DNA of 64,000 bases from an uncultured Clostridia bacterium (GCA_934169925.1 CAKPOO010000001.1:150452-214451), one strand, 5' to 3'. Positions 52,449 to 61,197 are shown, numbered from the stretch's first letter. Numbers and translations: made by a program. The notes: generated from the letters alone by a model not told the origin.

Positions 52449-53102
52449 TTATTCTTTAAGAATAAATCCTATAGAAAGTTCATATGCAACTTTATCCTCA
52501 TATGTACCATCTTCTTTGTGTTTTGTATAGGGTCTACTATGAATTCTTCCATCAATACTAATTTTATCTCCAACTTCAAGTATGATTCCAACAAAATATG
52601 CGTTATCATCCCAAGCTATAGATGGAATATAATCAGACTCACCATCTTCACGATTTACAGCAATCATTGCATCTGCAATTCGTTTTCTAGACTTTGGTGT
52701 AATGCGGTAAATTGGTTCCTTGCAGATAAAAGCTTCCTTGAAAAATACAGAATTTCGATCTTCCTGATAAATTCCTGCTTTTTCACATGTAATAGCAAAT
52801 ACATATAAATCAAGCTTGGAACTACCATCTGCTTTTTTATCAAGATACGATCTAAACTGACCTGTTATATAAAGCCTGGTTCCGGTAGTATAAGAAACTC
52901 TAAAATCTTTTGGTAAAATCCGTTCTGGTATAACAACCGGCACTTCATCAAGTACTTCGCTTTTTCTTTTAGATAATATATATCCTTTAAAAAAACGTTC
53001 ATTATTTTTGCGATAATAAAAAGTAAGTGGCCCTTTTAACGTACCAGCTATAATAGCTCTGTTATTTGTAGAATAAATTTTTTCTCTTTTTGCATCATTC
53101 AT
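52449..53102 (-). CDS. SSB-like protein with two OB-fold repeats
   Basis: 217 aa. Two similar halves are visible: residues about 12-110 (NNRAIIAGTLKGPLTFYY ... GTRLYITGQFRSYLDKK) and about 120-217 (FICKEPIYRITPKSRKRIADAMIAVNR ... GDKISIDGRIHSRPY). The second half follows the bacterial SSB pattern, where a conserved Arg/Pro-rich opening is followed by a central AxNR strand and a G-D-x-I-x-x-x-G-R-I loop. No acidic SSB C-terminal tail is present, so it is probably not the main replicative SSB. Its base composition is richer in GC than its neighbours. It is expressed alone from a full-consensus promoter. Other possibilities are a PriB-like or conjugation-type OB protein. Confidence 0.72.
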   Translation of the reverse strand: MNDAKREKIYSTNNRAIIAGTLKGPLTFYYRKNNERFFKGYILSKRKSEVLDEVPVVIPERILPKDFRVSYTTGTRLYITGQFRSYLDKKADGSSKLDLYVFAITCEKAGIYQEDRNSVFFKEAFICKEPIYRITPKSRKRIADAMIAVNREDGESDYIPSIAWDDNAYFVGIILEVGDKISIDGRIHSRPYTKHKEDGTYEDKVAYELSIGFILKE

Positions 53103-53185
53103 GTTTTTTCCTCCTGATAATAATAATGATTATTAAAAAGTTAGACAAAGCATTTGCTTTGTAAATTAAAGTTATTACAAATTCT

Positions 53186-53214
53186 ATTATACAACATTTC
53201 TATCATCTTGTCAA
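53186..53214 (-). promoter_or_regulatory. Full-consensus promoter for the SSB-like gene
   Basis: On the minus strand TTGACA, 17-bp spacer, TATAAT, both exact; leader about 77 nt. Confidence 0.88.
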
Positions 53215-53250
53215 TTATGTAAACTTATATAAAATTTTTAATTTATACAT

Positions 53251-53294
53251 AAAAAAACAAGAAATAAATTCTATATTTAGAAATATTTCTTGTA
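53251..53294 (-). terminator. Terminator after plsC
   Basis: ACAAGAAATA pairs with TATTTCTTGT with a T7 run on the minus strand. Confidence 0.8.
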
Positions 53295-53300
53295 CTATTT

Positions 53301-53894
53301 TTATTTAATGTTATATTTATTTGGTAAATCATATACTATGTCCATAAGTTTATCAGAAAATTCTTTTAACTTTTCTTTATCCTTTCGTATATCTTCTGGG
53401 ACATATATAGGATCACCATATATGATATATACTTTTGAAAATAATTTAGCATTTTTTGTAATATATACAGGAATTATAGGAACTTGCACTTTAGATGCAA
53501 TATATACAGGTCCAAGTTTTGCAGGTAATCTTTTTTCATCTATTTTTAATCTTTCACCCTCTGGAAAAACTAAAAATCTTTTTTTACCTTCTCCTTTAAA
53601 TAAATTAATAGCATGCATTAAACTTTTTATATCATGCTCTCCCCTTCTTATTGGAAAAACATCAAAGTAATTAAGTAGTTTTGCCATTATCTTATTTTCA
53701 AATAATTCTGCTTTTGCCATTATTGAAATATGATCAGTTTTTGCCCATATCCAACTTGGTTCTACGGTATTTGAGTGATTAGGACAAATCATACATCTAT
53801 CGAATTTATTTACAATTTCTGAATTTACATATTTTACTCTATAAAAGATTTTACAAAGAAAAATCTTTATAAACCATTTAACTATAAATCTCAT
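53301..53894 (-). CDS. plsC: 1-acyl-sn-glycerol-3-phosphate acyltransferase (PlsC family)
   Basis: Adds the second acyl chain to lysophosphatidic acid. The four acyltransferase blocks are recognisable: I NHSNTVEP (near residue 39), II FPIRRG, III FPEGER, IV VPIIPVYI. Block I is HX4E rather than the canonical HX4D, a conservative but unusual change at a catalytic position. Length (197 aa) is normal, and an N-terminal hydrophobic or amphipathic segment suits membrane association. The start overlaps the cmk stop by one base. cmk-plsC pairing is common in Firmicutes, often followed by ispH, which is not here. Confidence 0.9.
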   Translation of the reverse strand: MRFIVKWFIKIFLCKIFYRVKYVNSEIVNKFDRCMICPNHSNTVEPSWIWAKTDHISIMAKAELFENKIMAKLLNYFDVFPIRRGEHDIKSLMHAINLFKGEGKKRFLVFPEGERLKIDEKRLPAKLGPVYIASKVQVPIIPVYITKNAKLFSKVYIIYGDPIYVPEDIRKDKEKLKEFSDKLMDIVYDLPNKYNIK

Positions 53895-54577
53895 TAAACA
53901 TCAATCCTTGTACGTATTATTTCTAGTGCTTTTTCTAAAGCTTCATCTACTGTAGTAAATGTTGTATCTATTTCAAATGCATCATCTGCTTTTTTTAGTG
54001 GTGATACTTTTCTTGTTGAATCTTGCTCATCACGCTTTGCAAGTTCTTTTTGTAGTTTTTCTTCTTCTACATTTTCATTACCATTTTTTAAATCTTCTTT
54101 TCTTCTTAATGCTCTTTTTTCTAAAGAGGCAACTAAGAAAAGTTTTACATCTGCATCTGGAAATACAACTGTTCCTATATCTCTACCATCTACTACAATA
54201 CTTTTTTCTTTTGCACTATCTCTTTGTAAATTTAAAATTTTCTTTCTTACTTCTGGTATTTTAGAAACTAAAGATACATTATTTGAAACTATGTTTTCAT
54301 GCAATTTAGAAGTAACATCTTTACCATTTAAATAAACAACATTTTCTGAATTTACATTTTCAACTGATACTTCAATATTATCAAGATTTTTTAATACATT
54401 TTCATCATTAATTTCTATATTGTTTTCTATATAATATAAAGTTATAGCTCTGTATAAAGAACCTGTATCTAAATAAGCTATATTTAATTTCTTTGATATA
54501 GCTTTTGATAAACTAGACTTACCTGTTGCTGCTCCTCCATCAATTGCAATTATAAATTTTTTTAAATTTTGACTCAT
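53894..54577 (-). CDS. cmk: Cytidylate kinase
   Basis: Phosphorylates CMP and dCMP. P-loop GGAATGKSSLS near residue 15, DTGSLYRA substrate loop, VVDGRDIGTVVFPDADVK, and the lid RRKEDLKNG region. Length is 227 aa from the ATG at 54577, which follows GAGGTGG; the in-frame GTG nine bases upstream is inside the site. First gene of the cmk-plsC pair. Confidence 0.96.
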   Translation of the reverse strand: MSQNLKKFIIAIDGGAATGKSSLSKAISKKLNIAYLDTGSLYRAITLYYIENNIEINDENVLKNLDNIEVSVENVNSENVVYLNGKDVTSKLHENIVSNNVSLVSKIPEVRKKILNLQRDSAKEKSIVVDGRDIGTVVFPDADVKLFLVASLEKRALRRKEDLKNGNENVEEEKLQKELAKRDEQDSTRKVSPLKKADDAFEIDTTFTTVDEALEKALEIIRTRIDV

Positions 54578-54670
54578 AAAATCCACCTCTTCTATTTATT
54601 TTTTACTAAAAATATGGTATCATACTTTATGAAATTTGTAAAGAATTAATTTTGAAAGATGGTGATCGTA

Positions 54671-55201
54671 TTGTCTAAAGATTTTAAAATTTTTGATAAT
54701 AAAATTATTATATTATTTATACTTGATAATTCTCCAAAACCTTTATCAATTGAACAAATTACAAAGCTTTGTGAAGAGTTTGATGATATTACATATTTTG
54801 ATATATGTTCATATATAGATGAACTTAAAAAAAGTTTCTATATTGAAGAATTAACAGAAGATTTAACTCATGTGTATAGATTAACTCCTCTTGGATTTTC
54901 TACATTGCAAGAGCTTCTAGAACTTATTCCTGGTGTAAATCTTTATACTTTAAAAAAATTAGTAAATAAAAATATGACTGAAGTTAAAACTGAATATACT
55001 GTTGATACTAATATATTCCCTATTAAAGATGAAGAATATAAAGTGTCATGCTATATTAAAGATGGTATTGATGAGCTTATAAATATAACTATTTATGCTG
55101 GTACTAAAGAGCAAGCTAAAAAAATTGCTAAAAATTGGAGTATAAATTCTGATAAAATATACAATACTATACTAAATGCTATGACTGTTGATGATGATTA
55201 A
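54671..55201 (+). CDS. DUF4364 family protein
   Basis: 176 aa, matching the DUF4364 family found in Clostridia. N-terminal winged-helix-like segment: KIIILFILDNSP, LSIEQITKLC, YFDICSYIDELKKSFYIEE and YRLTPLGFSTLQ, the pattern of a PadR/MarR-like wing. The C-terminal half is beta-rich and unassigned. It may be a transcriptional regulator; no target is known. Start choice is the TTG at 54671, 4 nt after GGTGAT. The family's restriction to Clostridia is one reason to place the organism there. Confidence 0.8.
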   Translation: MSKDFKIFDNKIIILFILDNSPKPLSIEQITKLCEEFDDITYFDICSYIDELKKSFYIEELTEDLTHVYRLTPLGFSTLQELLELIPGVNLYTLKKLVNKNMTEVKTEYTVDTNIFPIKDEEYKVSCYIKDGIDELINITIYAGTKEQAKKIAKNWSINSDKIYNTILNAMTVDDD

Positions 55202-55233
55202 GAAACATTTATTTTAATGTTTCTTTTTTTATT
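55201..55233 (+). terminator. Terminator after the DUF4364 gene
   Basis: AGAAACATT pairs with AATGTTTCT, then T7. Confidence 0.88.
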
Positions 55234-55339
55234 TAAAATTACGTTATTTTTGCGTTAAATATTAGCATTTTTTTAATTTATTCTTGAGTTTTTACTTTAA
55301 GTATAATATAATATAACTTGTTTATAGGAGATGATTTAC

Positions 55340-56632
55340 ATGTTAGATATCAAATTTGTTAGAGAAAATCCAGATATTGTTAAGCAAAATATAAAAAATA
55401 AGTTTCAATTTGAAAAAGTTGAACTTGTTGATAAAGTTTTAGATTTAGATGTAAAACTTAGAGATGTTCAAAAACAAGCTGATGAATTAAGAAATAAAAG
55501 AAATACACTTTCTAAGCAAATTGGAATGTATATGCAAAAAAATGATAAAGAAACAGCAAATAAAATTAAAGAGGAAGTTATTTTAAATAACGAAAAACTT
55601 GCTACTCTTGAACAAGATGAAACAACTCTTGCAAAAGAAGTTAAAGATATTATGATGGTTATTCCAAACATAATTGATCCATCTGTTCCAATCGGAAAAA
55701 GCGACTTAGAAAATGTCGAAATTGAAAGATTTGGTGAACCTGTAGTTCCTGATTTTGAAGTTCCTTATCATGCTGATATAATGGAAAGTTTTAATGGTCT
55801 TGATTTAGATGCTGCAAGAAAAGTTGCTGGAAATGGTTTTTACTACCTTATGGGAGATGTTGCAAGACTACACTCTGCTATCTTATCTTATGCTAGAGAT
55901 TTTATGATTAATCGTGGTTTTACATATTGTATTCCACCATACATGATAAGAAGTAATGTTGTAACTGGTGTTATGAGTTTTTCTGAAATGGATGCTATGA
56001 TGTACAAAATTGAGGGTGAAGATTTGTACTTAATTGGTACTAGTGAACACTCAATGATTGGTAAATTTATTGACACTACTCTTAAAGAGGAAAATTTACC
56101 TTATACTTTAACTAGTTACTCTCCATGTTTTAGAAAAGAAAAAGGTGCTCATGGTATTGAAGAACGTGGTGTTTATAGAATACACCAATTTGAAAAACAA
56201 GAAATGATAGTTGTTTGTAAACCTGAAGAAAGTAAAATGTGGTTTGATAAACTTTGGAAAAATACAGTTGATCTATTTAGAAGTCTTGATATTCCTGTTA
56301 GGACTTTAGAATGTTGTTCTGGAGATTTAGCTGATTTAAAAACAAAATCTATTGACGTTGAAGCTTGGTCACCAAGACAAAAAACATATTTTGAAGTTGG
56401 AAGTTGTTCTAACTTAACAGATAACCAAGCAAGAAGATTAAAAATTAGAGTTGTAGATGAAAATGGTAACAAATACTTTGCTCATACTCTAAATAATACT
56501 GTTGTTGCTCCACCAAGAATGCTTATTGCATTTTTTGAAAATAATTTATGTGCTGATGGATCAGTTAAAATACCTGATGTTTTAGTTCCATATATGGGTG
56601 GTACAAAAAAATTAATACCAAATAAAAAATAA
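55340..56632 (+). CDS. serS: Seryl-tRNA synthetase
   Basis: Class II aminoacyl-tRNA synthetase. N-terminal antiparallel coiled-coil arm (about 30-105) that clamps the tRNA-Ser long variable arm, then the catalytic core with motif 2 CFRKEKGAHG and motif 3 NNTVVAPPRMLIAFFEN. Length 430 aa from the ATG at 55340, after GGAGAT. The 130-bp upstream interval contains no T-box elements, only a terminator and AT-rich sequence. Confidence 0.97.
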   Translation: MLDIKFVRENPDIVKQNIKNKFQFEKVELVDKVLDLDVKLRDVQKQADELRNKRNTLSKQIGMYMQKNDKETANKIKEEVILNNEKLATLEQDETTLAKEVKDIMMVIPNIIDPSVPIGKSDLENVEIERFGEPVVPDFEVPYHADIMESFNGLDLDAARKVAGNGFYYLMGDVARLHSAILSYARDFMINRGFTYCIPPYMIRSNVVTGVMSFSEMDAMMYKIEGEDLYLIGTSEHSMIGKFIDTTLKEENLPYTLTSYSPCFRKEKGAHGIEERGVYRIHQFEKQEMIVVCKPEESKMWFDKLWKNTVDLFRSLDIPVRTLECCSGDLADLKTKSIDVEAWSPRQKTYFEVGSCSNLTDNQARRLKIRVVDENGNKYFAHTLNNTVVAPPRMLIAFFENNLCADGSVKIPDVLVPYMGGTKKLIPNKK

Positions 56633-56655
56633 TATAGCAAAATCATAAAAATATA

Positions 56656-56691
56656 AAGGATGTATGAAACAAAACATACATTCTTTTTTGT
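56656..56691 (+). terminator. Terminator after serS
   Basis: GGATGTATG pairs with CATACATTC (one G-U), then T6. Confidence 0.85.
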
Positions 56692-56784
56692 TTTATTATA
56701 CTTTCCTATCCCATTTTATACTATTTATATATATTGATTTAACTTCCCTTTTATGTTATTATATATCTATATGTGAGGTAAATT

Positions 56785-57360
56785 ATGTTAAAAAATATGA
56801 AATTTGAAACATCAGTTTTTTCAAAAGATAAAATATTAAAAACTGATTTAAAACAAATAGTTTTAGTTGGAAAATCAAATGTTGGAAAGTCTTCGTTTAT
56901 AAACAGCTTAGCAAATCAAAAACATCTTGCTAAAGTTGGACAAAATCCAGGTAAAACAAAATCTTTGAATTATTATAACGTAAACAATGAGTTCTATTTA
57001 GTCGATTTACCAGGTTATGGCTACTCTACTATGTCAAGACAAGAAAAAATAAATACATCTAATTTGATTAATACATATATTGAAAATAACAAAAGTATTT
57101 CATATATCTTTTTTCTTGTAGATATACGTCATAAACCAACTGAAAATGACAGAATTATGTATGAATGGTTACTTTCAAATAAGATTCCTTTTTCTATAAT
57201 TGCTACTAAATCAGATAAAATAGCAAAAACAAAAATACCTGATTATGTAAATGTTATTAGAAAAACGTTATTTGCTAAAGAAGATATAATTGCTTTTTCA
57301 AGCGAAAATAAAAATAATATTGAAGAAATTGAAAAAATTATAAAAGAAAAAAGTGTTTAA
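56785..57360 (+). CDS. engB: Ribosome biogenesis GTPase YsxC/EngB
   Basis: Small GTPase for 50S assembly. G1 GKSNVGKSS near residue 30, G2 PGKTKSLNYY, G3 DLPGYG, G4 TKSDK and a C-terminal G5 FSSENK. Length 191 aa is normal. GTG/TTG alternatives are not needed; the ATG follows GTGAGG. The usual lon neighbour is absent. Confidence 0.95.
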   Translation: MLKNMKFETSVFSKDKILKTDLKQIVLVGKSNVGKSSFINSLANQKHLAKVGQNPGKTKSLNYYNVNNEFYLVDLPGYGYSTMSRQEKINTSNLINTYIENNKSISYIFFLVDIRHKPTENDRIMYEWLLSNKIPFSIIATKSDKIAKTKIPDYVNVIRKTLFAKEDIIAFSSENKNNIEEIEKIIKEKSV

Positions 57361-57392
57361 TATAATAAGTCAGATAAATTTTTATAAAATAT

Positions 57393-57436
57393 GACCTCAT
57401 TGTTAAATAAAAAAATTAACAATGGGGTCTACTTTT
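57393..57436 (+). terminator. Terminator after engB
   Basis: A 14-bp stem (GACCTCATTGTTAA with TTAACAATGGGGTC, one G-U) and a T-rich tail. Confidence 0.85.
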
Positions 57437-57456
57437 TATGCTTTTTTTCATTTCAT

Positions 57457-57493
57457 TAGTCACTTTTTAAGGATTTTACTAGTCACTTTTTAA
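57457..57493. repeat. 14-bp direct repeat
   Basis: TAGTCACTTTTTAA occurs at 57457-57470 and 57480-57493 (period 23 bp) between the engB terminator and the pilin-gene terminator. No function assigned. Confidence 0.6.
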
Positions 57494-57519
57494 ATATAAA
57501 AAATAAATTTTAAACTATA

Positions 57520-57550
57520 TACAAAAAAACTAGGCAAGCTGCCTAGTTTA
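57520..57550 (-). terminator. Terminator after the pilin-like gene
   Basis: AAACTAGGCA pairs with TGCCTAGTTT, with a T7 run on the minus strand. Confidence 0.92.
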
Positions 57551-57892
57551 CTAAATGTATGATGTATTGAATAAATCAGTAACATCTACAATGTATCCTT
57601 CTGGTGTTACAAGAGATACTGTATCATCATCATTTTCTTTTATAGTGCCATATTTACTTAATATAGTTTTTATTTGTTCATTTGTTATAAGTCCACCATT
57701 TTTTGTTTGTACTTCTAAAATTTCTGCTTTAGCATCTTTTTTTATAGTATTAGCATTAACACTACTTGCAGCAGTTTGAGACTCATTAATCAAATTTCCT
57801 TTTGTTATATTTAAAATTACCAAAGTAATTATAAGTACTACTATAATTGTAACTAAGACTACTATTAAACTTAAACCTTTTTTATTTTTCAT
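57551..57892 (-). CDS. Pilin-like protein with N-terminal KGLSLI helix
   Basis: 113 aa. A short basic leader MKNKKG is followed by a hydrophobic helix LSLIVVLVTIIVVLIITLVI, then a soluble domain of about 75 residues. The leader and helix resemble class III-type prepilin signals (G/FxLIE), but the +5 glutamate that usually follows is Val. Clostridia carry many such KGISLIVLVITI-type proteins annotated as prepilin-like. No pilin-assembly genes (pilB, pilC, pilD) are nearby, so export and processing cannot be confirmed. It could equally be an ordinary membrane-anchored protein. The ATG follows an AAGGAGAT site. Confidence 0.7.
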   Translation of the reverse strand: MKNKKGLSLIVVLVTIIVVLIITLVILNITKGNLINESQTAASSVNANTIKKDAKAEILEVQTKNGGLITNEQIKTILSKYGTIKENDDDTVSLVTPEGYIVDVTDLFNTSYI

Positions 57893-57927
57893 ATCAACAT
57901 CTCCTTTAACTTTTAATCTTTTGTTTA

Positions 57928-58629
57928 TTATTTTTTTTCATCTAATCTATCAAGTATAAAATACCCAATAAGTCCAAATGTTAGTACAGCAGCAATAAGT
58001 ATAACAACAATTTCTAAATTTCCTTCTGATAGCTTATTTCCCGCAAATACAGTTAAAAATAATCCTGGAATTCTACCAAAAGTTGCTATTGCCATAAATC
58101 TTTTTGGCCTTACTGGACTTAATGCTCCAATATATACAAATATATCTTTTGGCAACATTGGTATTGCAAATATTATGAGCATTAAAAGCTCAAATTTTGC
58201 AGGATTTTTAAAAAATTTTGAATTTCTTATCTTCTCTATTTCTTCTTCTTTAAAAAATAGCTCAATAAATTTAATACCATATTGTCTAACAAGGAAAAAT
58301 ATTAATGCTGTTCCTAAAAATATTCCTATTAAAGCAACTATCATACCACCAAAAGTACCATAAAGTGCTCCTGCCAATATTTCCATTGGTTGTCCAGGAA
58401 TTATAGCAACTACAATTTGTAATATTTGAAGTCCTATCATAACAAGAACTCCCAAGAACCCCTCATCTGCAATTTGCTTTCTAAATACTTCTCTTTTTGT
58501 ATCATCAGACAACGCTCCAATAACAGGCCATATTTTAACTGTTACATACCAAAAGACACCAATAACAATAAGTAAGCAGGCTATCCTAAATATCATGCTT
58601 TTAATATCTTTTTTACTTAGTTTTTTCAA
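57928..58629 (-). CDS. TVP38/TMEM64 (DedA superfamily) membrane protein
   Basis: 233 aa with about six transmembrane helices. The family core VAIIPGQPMEILAGALYGTFGG and the following FLGTALIFFLVRQYG match the SNARE-associated/VTT domain, which is present in DedA and TVP38 proteins. These proteins are implicated in membrane homeostasis and lipid scrambling. C-terminal basic tail DRLDEKK. Divergent from dapA; no operon partner. Confidence 0.9.
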   Translation of the reverse strand: MKKLSKKDIKSMIFRIACLLIVIGVFWYVTVKIWPVIGALSDDTKREVFRKQIADEGFLGVLVMIGLQILQIVVAIIPGQPMEILAGALYGTFGGMIVALIGIFLGTALIFFLVRQYGIKFIELFFKEEEIEKIRNSKFFKNPAKFELLMLIIFAIPMLPKDIFVYIGALSPVRPKRFMAIATFGRIPGLFLTVFAGNKLSEGNLEIVVILIAAVLTFGLIGYFILDRLDEKK

Positions 58630-58765
58630 AATATCTACCTCACTTAAGAATTATATCAATAAAGGGAAAATTATACAATATTTTTTATTCAAACTTTTTA
58701 TTTTACAACTTAATTTCATAATTAAATAAAAAAAGCATATAGTTAACTTAAAGGAGAGTGATTTT

Positions 58766-59656
58766 ATGATATTTAAAGGAAGTGGCGTTGCTTTAGTTAC
58801 ACCATTTAATAGCGATGGAAACGTTAACTTTGAAAAATTAGATGAGCTTATAACATACCACATAGCAAATAACACGGATGCTTTAATTATATGTGGTACA
58901 ACTGGTGAAGGTTCTACTCTTTCTTTAAAAGAAAAAGAAGAAATTTTTCAATATGTATATAACAAAGCAAATAAAAAAATAAAACTAATTGCAGGAACTG
59001 GTTCAAATAACACAAAAGATGCAATTTTACTTTCAAAGTATGCAGCAACTTTAGGTTATGATGGTATACTTGTTGTAACGCCATATTATAACAAATGTTC
59101 AAATGAAGGTGCTTTTTTACATTATAAAGCAATATCTGATGCAATAAAAGATTATGACACAAAAATAATACTATATAATGTTCCATCAAGAACAGGATTT
59201 GACTTAAATATTGATACAATAACAAGACTTGCAAAGTTAAAAAATATAGTTGCAATAAAAGAAGCAAAACCAGATCTTTCTAAAATTTCAAAAATAATAA
59301 ATTTAACTAAAAATTTAGATTTTGATCTTTATTCTGGAAATGACGATTTAATTTTACCTATATTATCTGTAGGTGGTATCGGTGTAATATCTGTTATGGC
59401 AAATATTATGCCTGAAAAAATACATAATCTATGCTACTCATATTTTAGTAATAATCAAGTTATATCATTAAGACTTCATAATGAAATGCAAGATTTAACA
59501 GAAGCTGTTTTTAGTGATGTAAACCCAATAGGAATAAAATATGCAATGAATAAATTAGGATTTAATGTTGGAAATACAAGACTTCCTCTATCTTTACCAA
59601 ATTCTACTACAACTAATTTAATAGATAATTTACTAGAAGAAAATAAATATATGTAA
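58766..59656 (+). CDS. dapA: 4-hydroxy-tetrahydrodipicolinate synthase
   Basis: First step of the lysine/diaminopimelate branch. GSGVALVTPF at residues 5-14, CGTTGEGSTLS, LYNVPSRTG containing the proton-relay Tyr, and VAIKEA with the Schiff-base lysine. YSGNDDLILP follows. Length 296 aa is normal. Monocistronic, AAAGGAGAG site; other dap genes are not adjacent. Feeds cell-wall DAP as well as lysine. Confidence 0.96.
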   Translation: MIFKGSGVALVTPFNSDGNVNFEKLDELITYHIANNTDALIICGTTGEGSTLSLKEKEEIFQYVYNKANKKIKLIAGTGSNNTKDAILLSKYAATLGYDGILVVTPYYNKCSNEGAFLHYKAISDAIKDYDTKIILYNVPSRTGFDLNIDTITRLAKLKNIVAIKEAKPDLSKISKIINLTKNLDFDLYSGNDDLILPILSVGGIGVISVMANIMPEKIHNLCYSYFSNNQVISLRLHNEMQDLTEAVFSDVNPIGIKYAMNKLGFNVGNTRLPLSLPNSTTTNLIDNLLEENKYM

Positions 59657-59747
59657 TATGTAATCCTTTAATTAATAACTAAAAAACAGACATAATCTAT
59701 TTTGTATAAAAAAATTATTTTATCTAATAATATTATTAGGTGATTTT

Positions 59748-60131
59748 ATGCAAAAATACGAATATGTAAAAAATAATGACAATTTAAATATATTACGTTT
59801 AAAACAAATCTTTTTAAGAATACTTACTTCCCTATCCGTTTTTACAGTAACTGTAATGTTTACACCTAATTTTAATATTGACTCTTTTCCAATACTTATA
59901 TTATCAAGTTTTACAGTATCAATTCTTGATTATTTAATATCAATTATTACTGGCATTCACGATATTCCTCTTGGTAGGGGGCTAGTTGGCTTTTCTAGTG
60001 CAATTATTATATTGTATATTGCCCAATTTTTTATATCTGGATATACAATTTCATTTTTATCAAGTATTATAGCAAGTGCAATATATGGAATTATTGATTA
60101 TATTTTACCAAACAAAAAGCAAACCAATTAG
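59748..60131 (+). CDS. Four-helix membrane protein (holin/DUF2512-like)
   Basis: 127 aa with four predicted transmembrane helices (about 23-42, 47-66, 75-96, 100-120) after a charged N terminus of about 20 residues. The layout FTPNFNIDSFPILILSSFTVSILDYLI resembles YndM-like DUF2512 and the phage-holin-like family, but sequence identity cannot be checked here. The ATG follows TTAGGTGAT. No endolysin partner or phage gene is nearby, so a chromosomal membrane role is more likely than lysis. Confidence 0.65.
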   Translation: MQKYEYVKNNDNLNILRLKQIFLRILTSLSVFTVTVMFTPNFNIDSFPILILSSFTVSILDYLISIITGIHDIPLGRGLVGFSSAIIILYIAQFFISGYTISFLSSIIASAIYGIIDYILPNKKQTN

Positions 60132-60145
60132 GTTTGCTTTTATAC
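60115..60145 (+). terminator. Terminator after the four-helix membrane protein gene
   Basis: AAAAGCAAACC pairs with GGTTTGCTTTT across the stop codon region, T-tail. Confidence 0.9.
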
Positions 60146-60168
60146 ATTTTAATCAAGTTATGTTAATT

Positions 60169-61197
60169 TTATTTTTTTATCATAATAACAACTTTATTGT
60201 CAAAAAATTCAATTTCTGTATTTTTTAGTGTCTTTGCTACCATGTTATATAAATATCCTTTACTACCTATTATTTTACCCATACAAGGATGCATTATATT
60301 AAAATACCAATATTCATTATCTTCTGATAAAGTAAATTCTATATTTTTATCTTCCATATTATCTGTATTAATTATTTGCCTTATAATTTCAGATAGTAGG
60401 AAAATTGTATCATTTACTCCACCAGTTATATATGAATTAACTTTAAGTGCATTTTTTATATTTAAGTTAAATCCTTTTTTCTTAAGGTCACTTGATAATA
60501 TAACATTCAAATTACTAAGTACATCTACATCTGACATAACGTAATCAGAATTTTCTGTTGATTGGTTTATAATTGATGATAACACTTTATCAATTTTTTC
60601 TAAAGACTCTTTATTATTATTATAAAACTTATTTATAGTATCAACAGTTTCTTTTTGTGCTAAACCTTCTGTTGCAAGCATATTAGTATACTCAATACCA
60701 GCACTTATTGAAAGTAAATTTGATTTTATCTCTTGAGCTATACCAAATATCAAGTCACCGATAGCATTTGATTTAAATTTAGAAAGTTCAATTTCACTTT
60801 GTTGATTAAAAATCTTAACTGCAGAAATAATCTCTAAATTTAATTTATCAATACCTTCTGTTTTATCATAATAGTTTTGAATACCTAAGCTTTTCATTGT
60901 TTCAATAGGAGGTTTTTGACCAGAAAAACCTGTTTGCAAAATAATAATCAACTCTTTATTATACTCTCTAATCTCTTTTATAACCTCTTCACCAGTAAGA
61001 CCAGGCATATAATAATCAAGTAAAGCAATTTGGTATTTATTTGATTTTAACTTTTCAATAGCTTCTTTACCATCTTTTGCGATTTCAACATTATATCCTA
61101 ATTGTTTTAAAAAGGAATATGTCATAGCTAAGTAATCTTCATCATCATCTGCAAGTAACATATTTATATTTTTAATTACATTTTCATAATTTATCAT
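60169..61197 (-). CDS. Receiver domain fused to a degenerate histidine-kinase-like module
   Basis: 342 aa. Residues 10-130 are a complete receiver domain: acidic cluster Asp17-19, phosphoacceptor Asp61 in LLDYYMPG, Thr89 and Lys112. The rest resembles a DHp-plus-ATPase kinase module with its key residues lost. The H-box region reads GDLIFGIAQEIKSNLL, where GIAHEI is expected, so the phosphoacceptor His is Gln155. No clear N-box or G-boxes are seen in the final 100 residues. It should therefore be a receiver that signals through a dimerising pseudokinase. The ATG at 61197 follows GAGGTTAGGG. No partner kinase gene is next to it. Confidence 0.8.
   Translation of the reverse strand: MINYENVIKNINMLLADDDEDYLAMTYSFLKQLGYNVEIAKDGKEAIEKLKSNKYQIALLDYYMPGLTGEEVIKEIREYNKELIIILQTGFSGQKPPIETMKSLGIQNYYDKTEGIDKLNLEIISAVKIFNQQSEIELSKFKSNAIGDLIFGIAQEIKSNLLSISAGIEYTNMLATEGLAQKETVDTINKFYNNNKESLEKIDKVLSSIINQSTENSDYVMSDVDVLSNLNVILSSDLKKKGFNLNIKNALKVNSYITGGVNDTIFLLSEIIRQIINTDNMEDKNIEFTLSEDNEYWYFNIMHPCMGKIIGSKGYLYNMVAKTLKNTEIEFFDNKVVIMIKK

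Noticed and set aside
55202..55339. T-box or other riboswitch upstream of serS
   Set aside because: Only about 137 bp, largely a terminator for the previous gene plus AT-rich filler; no T-box core or specifier structure.
59748..60131. Phage holin gene
   Set aside because: Small membrane protein resembles holin families in layout only; no endolysin or phage gene nearby.
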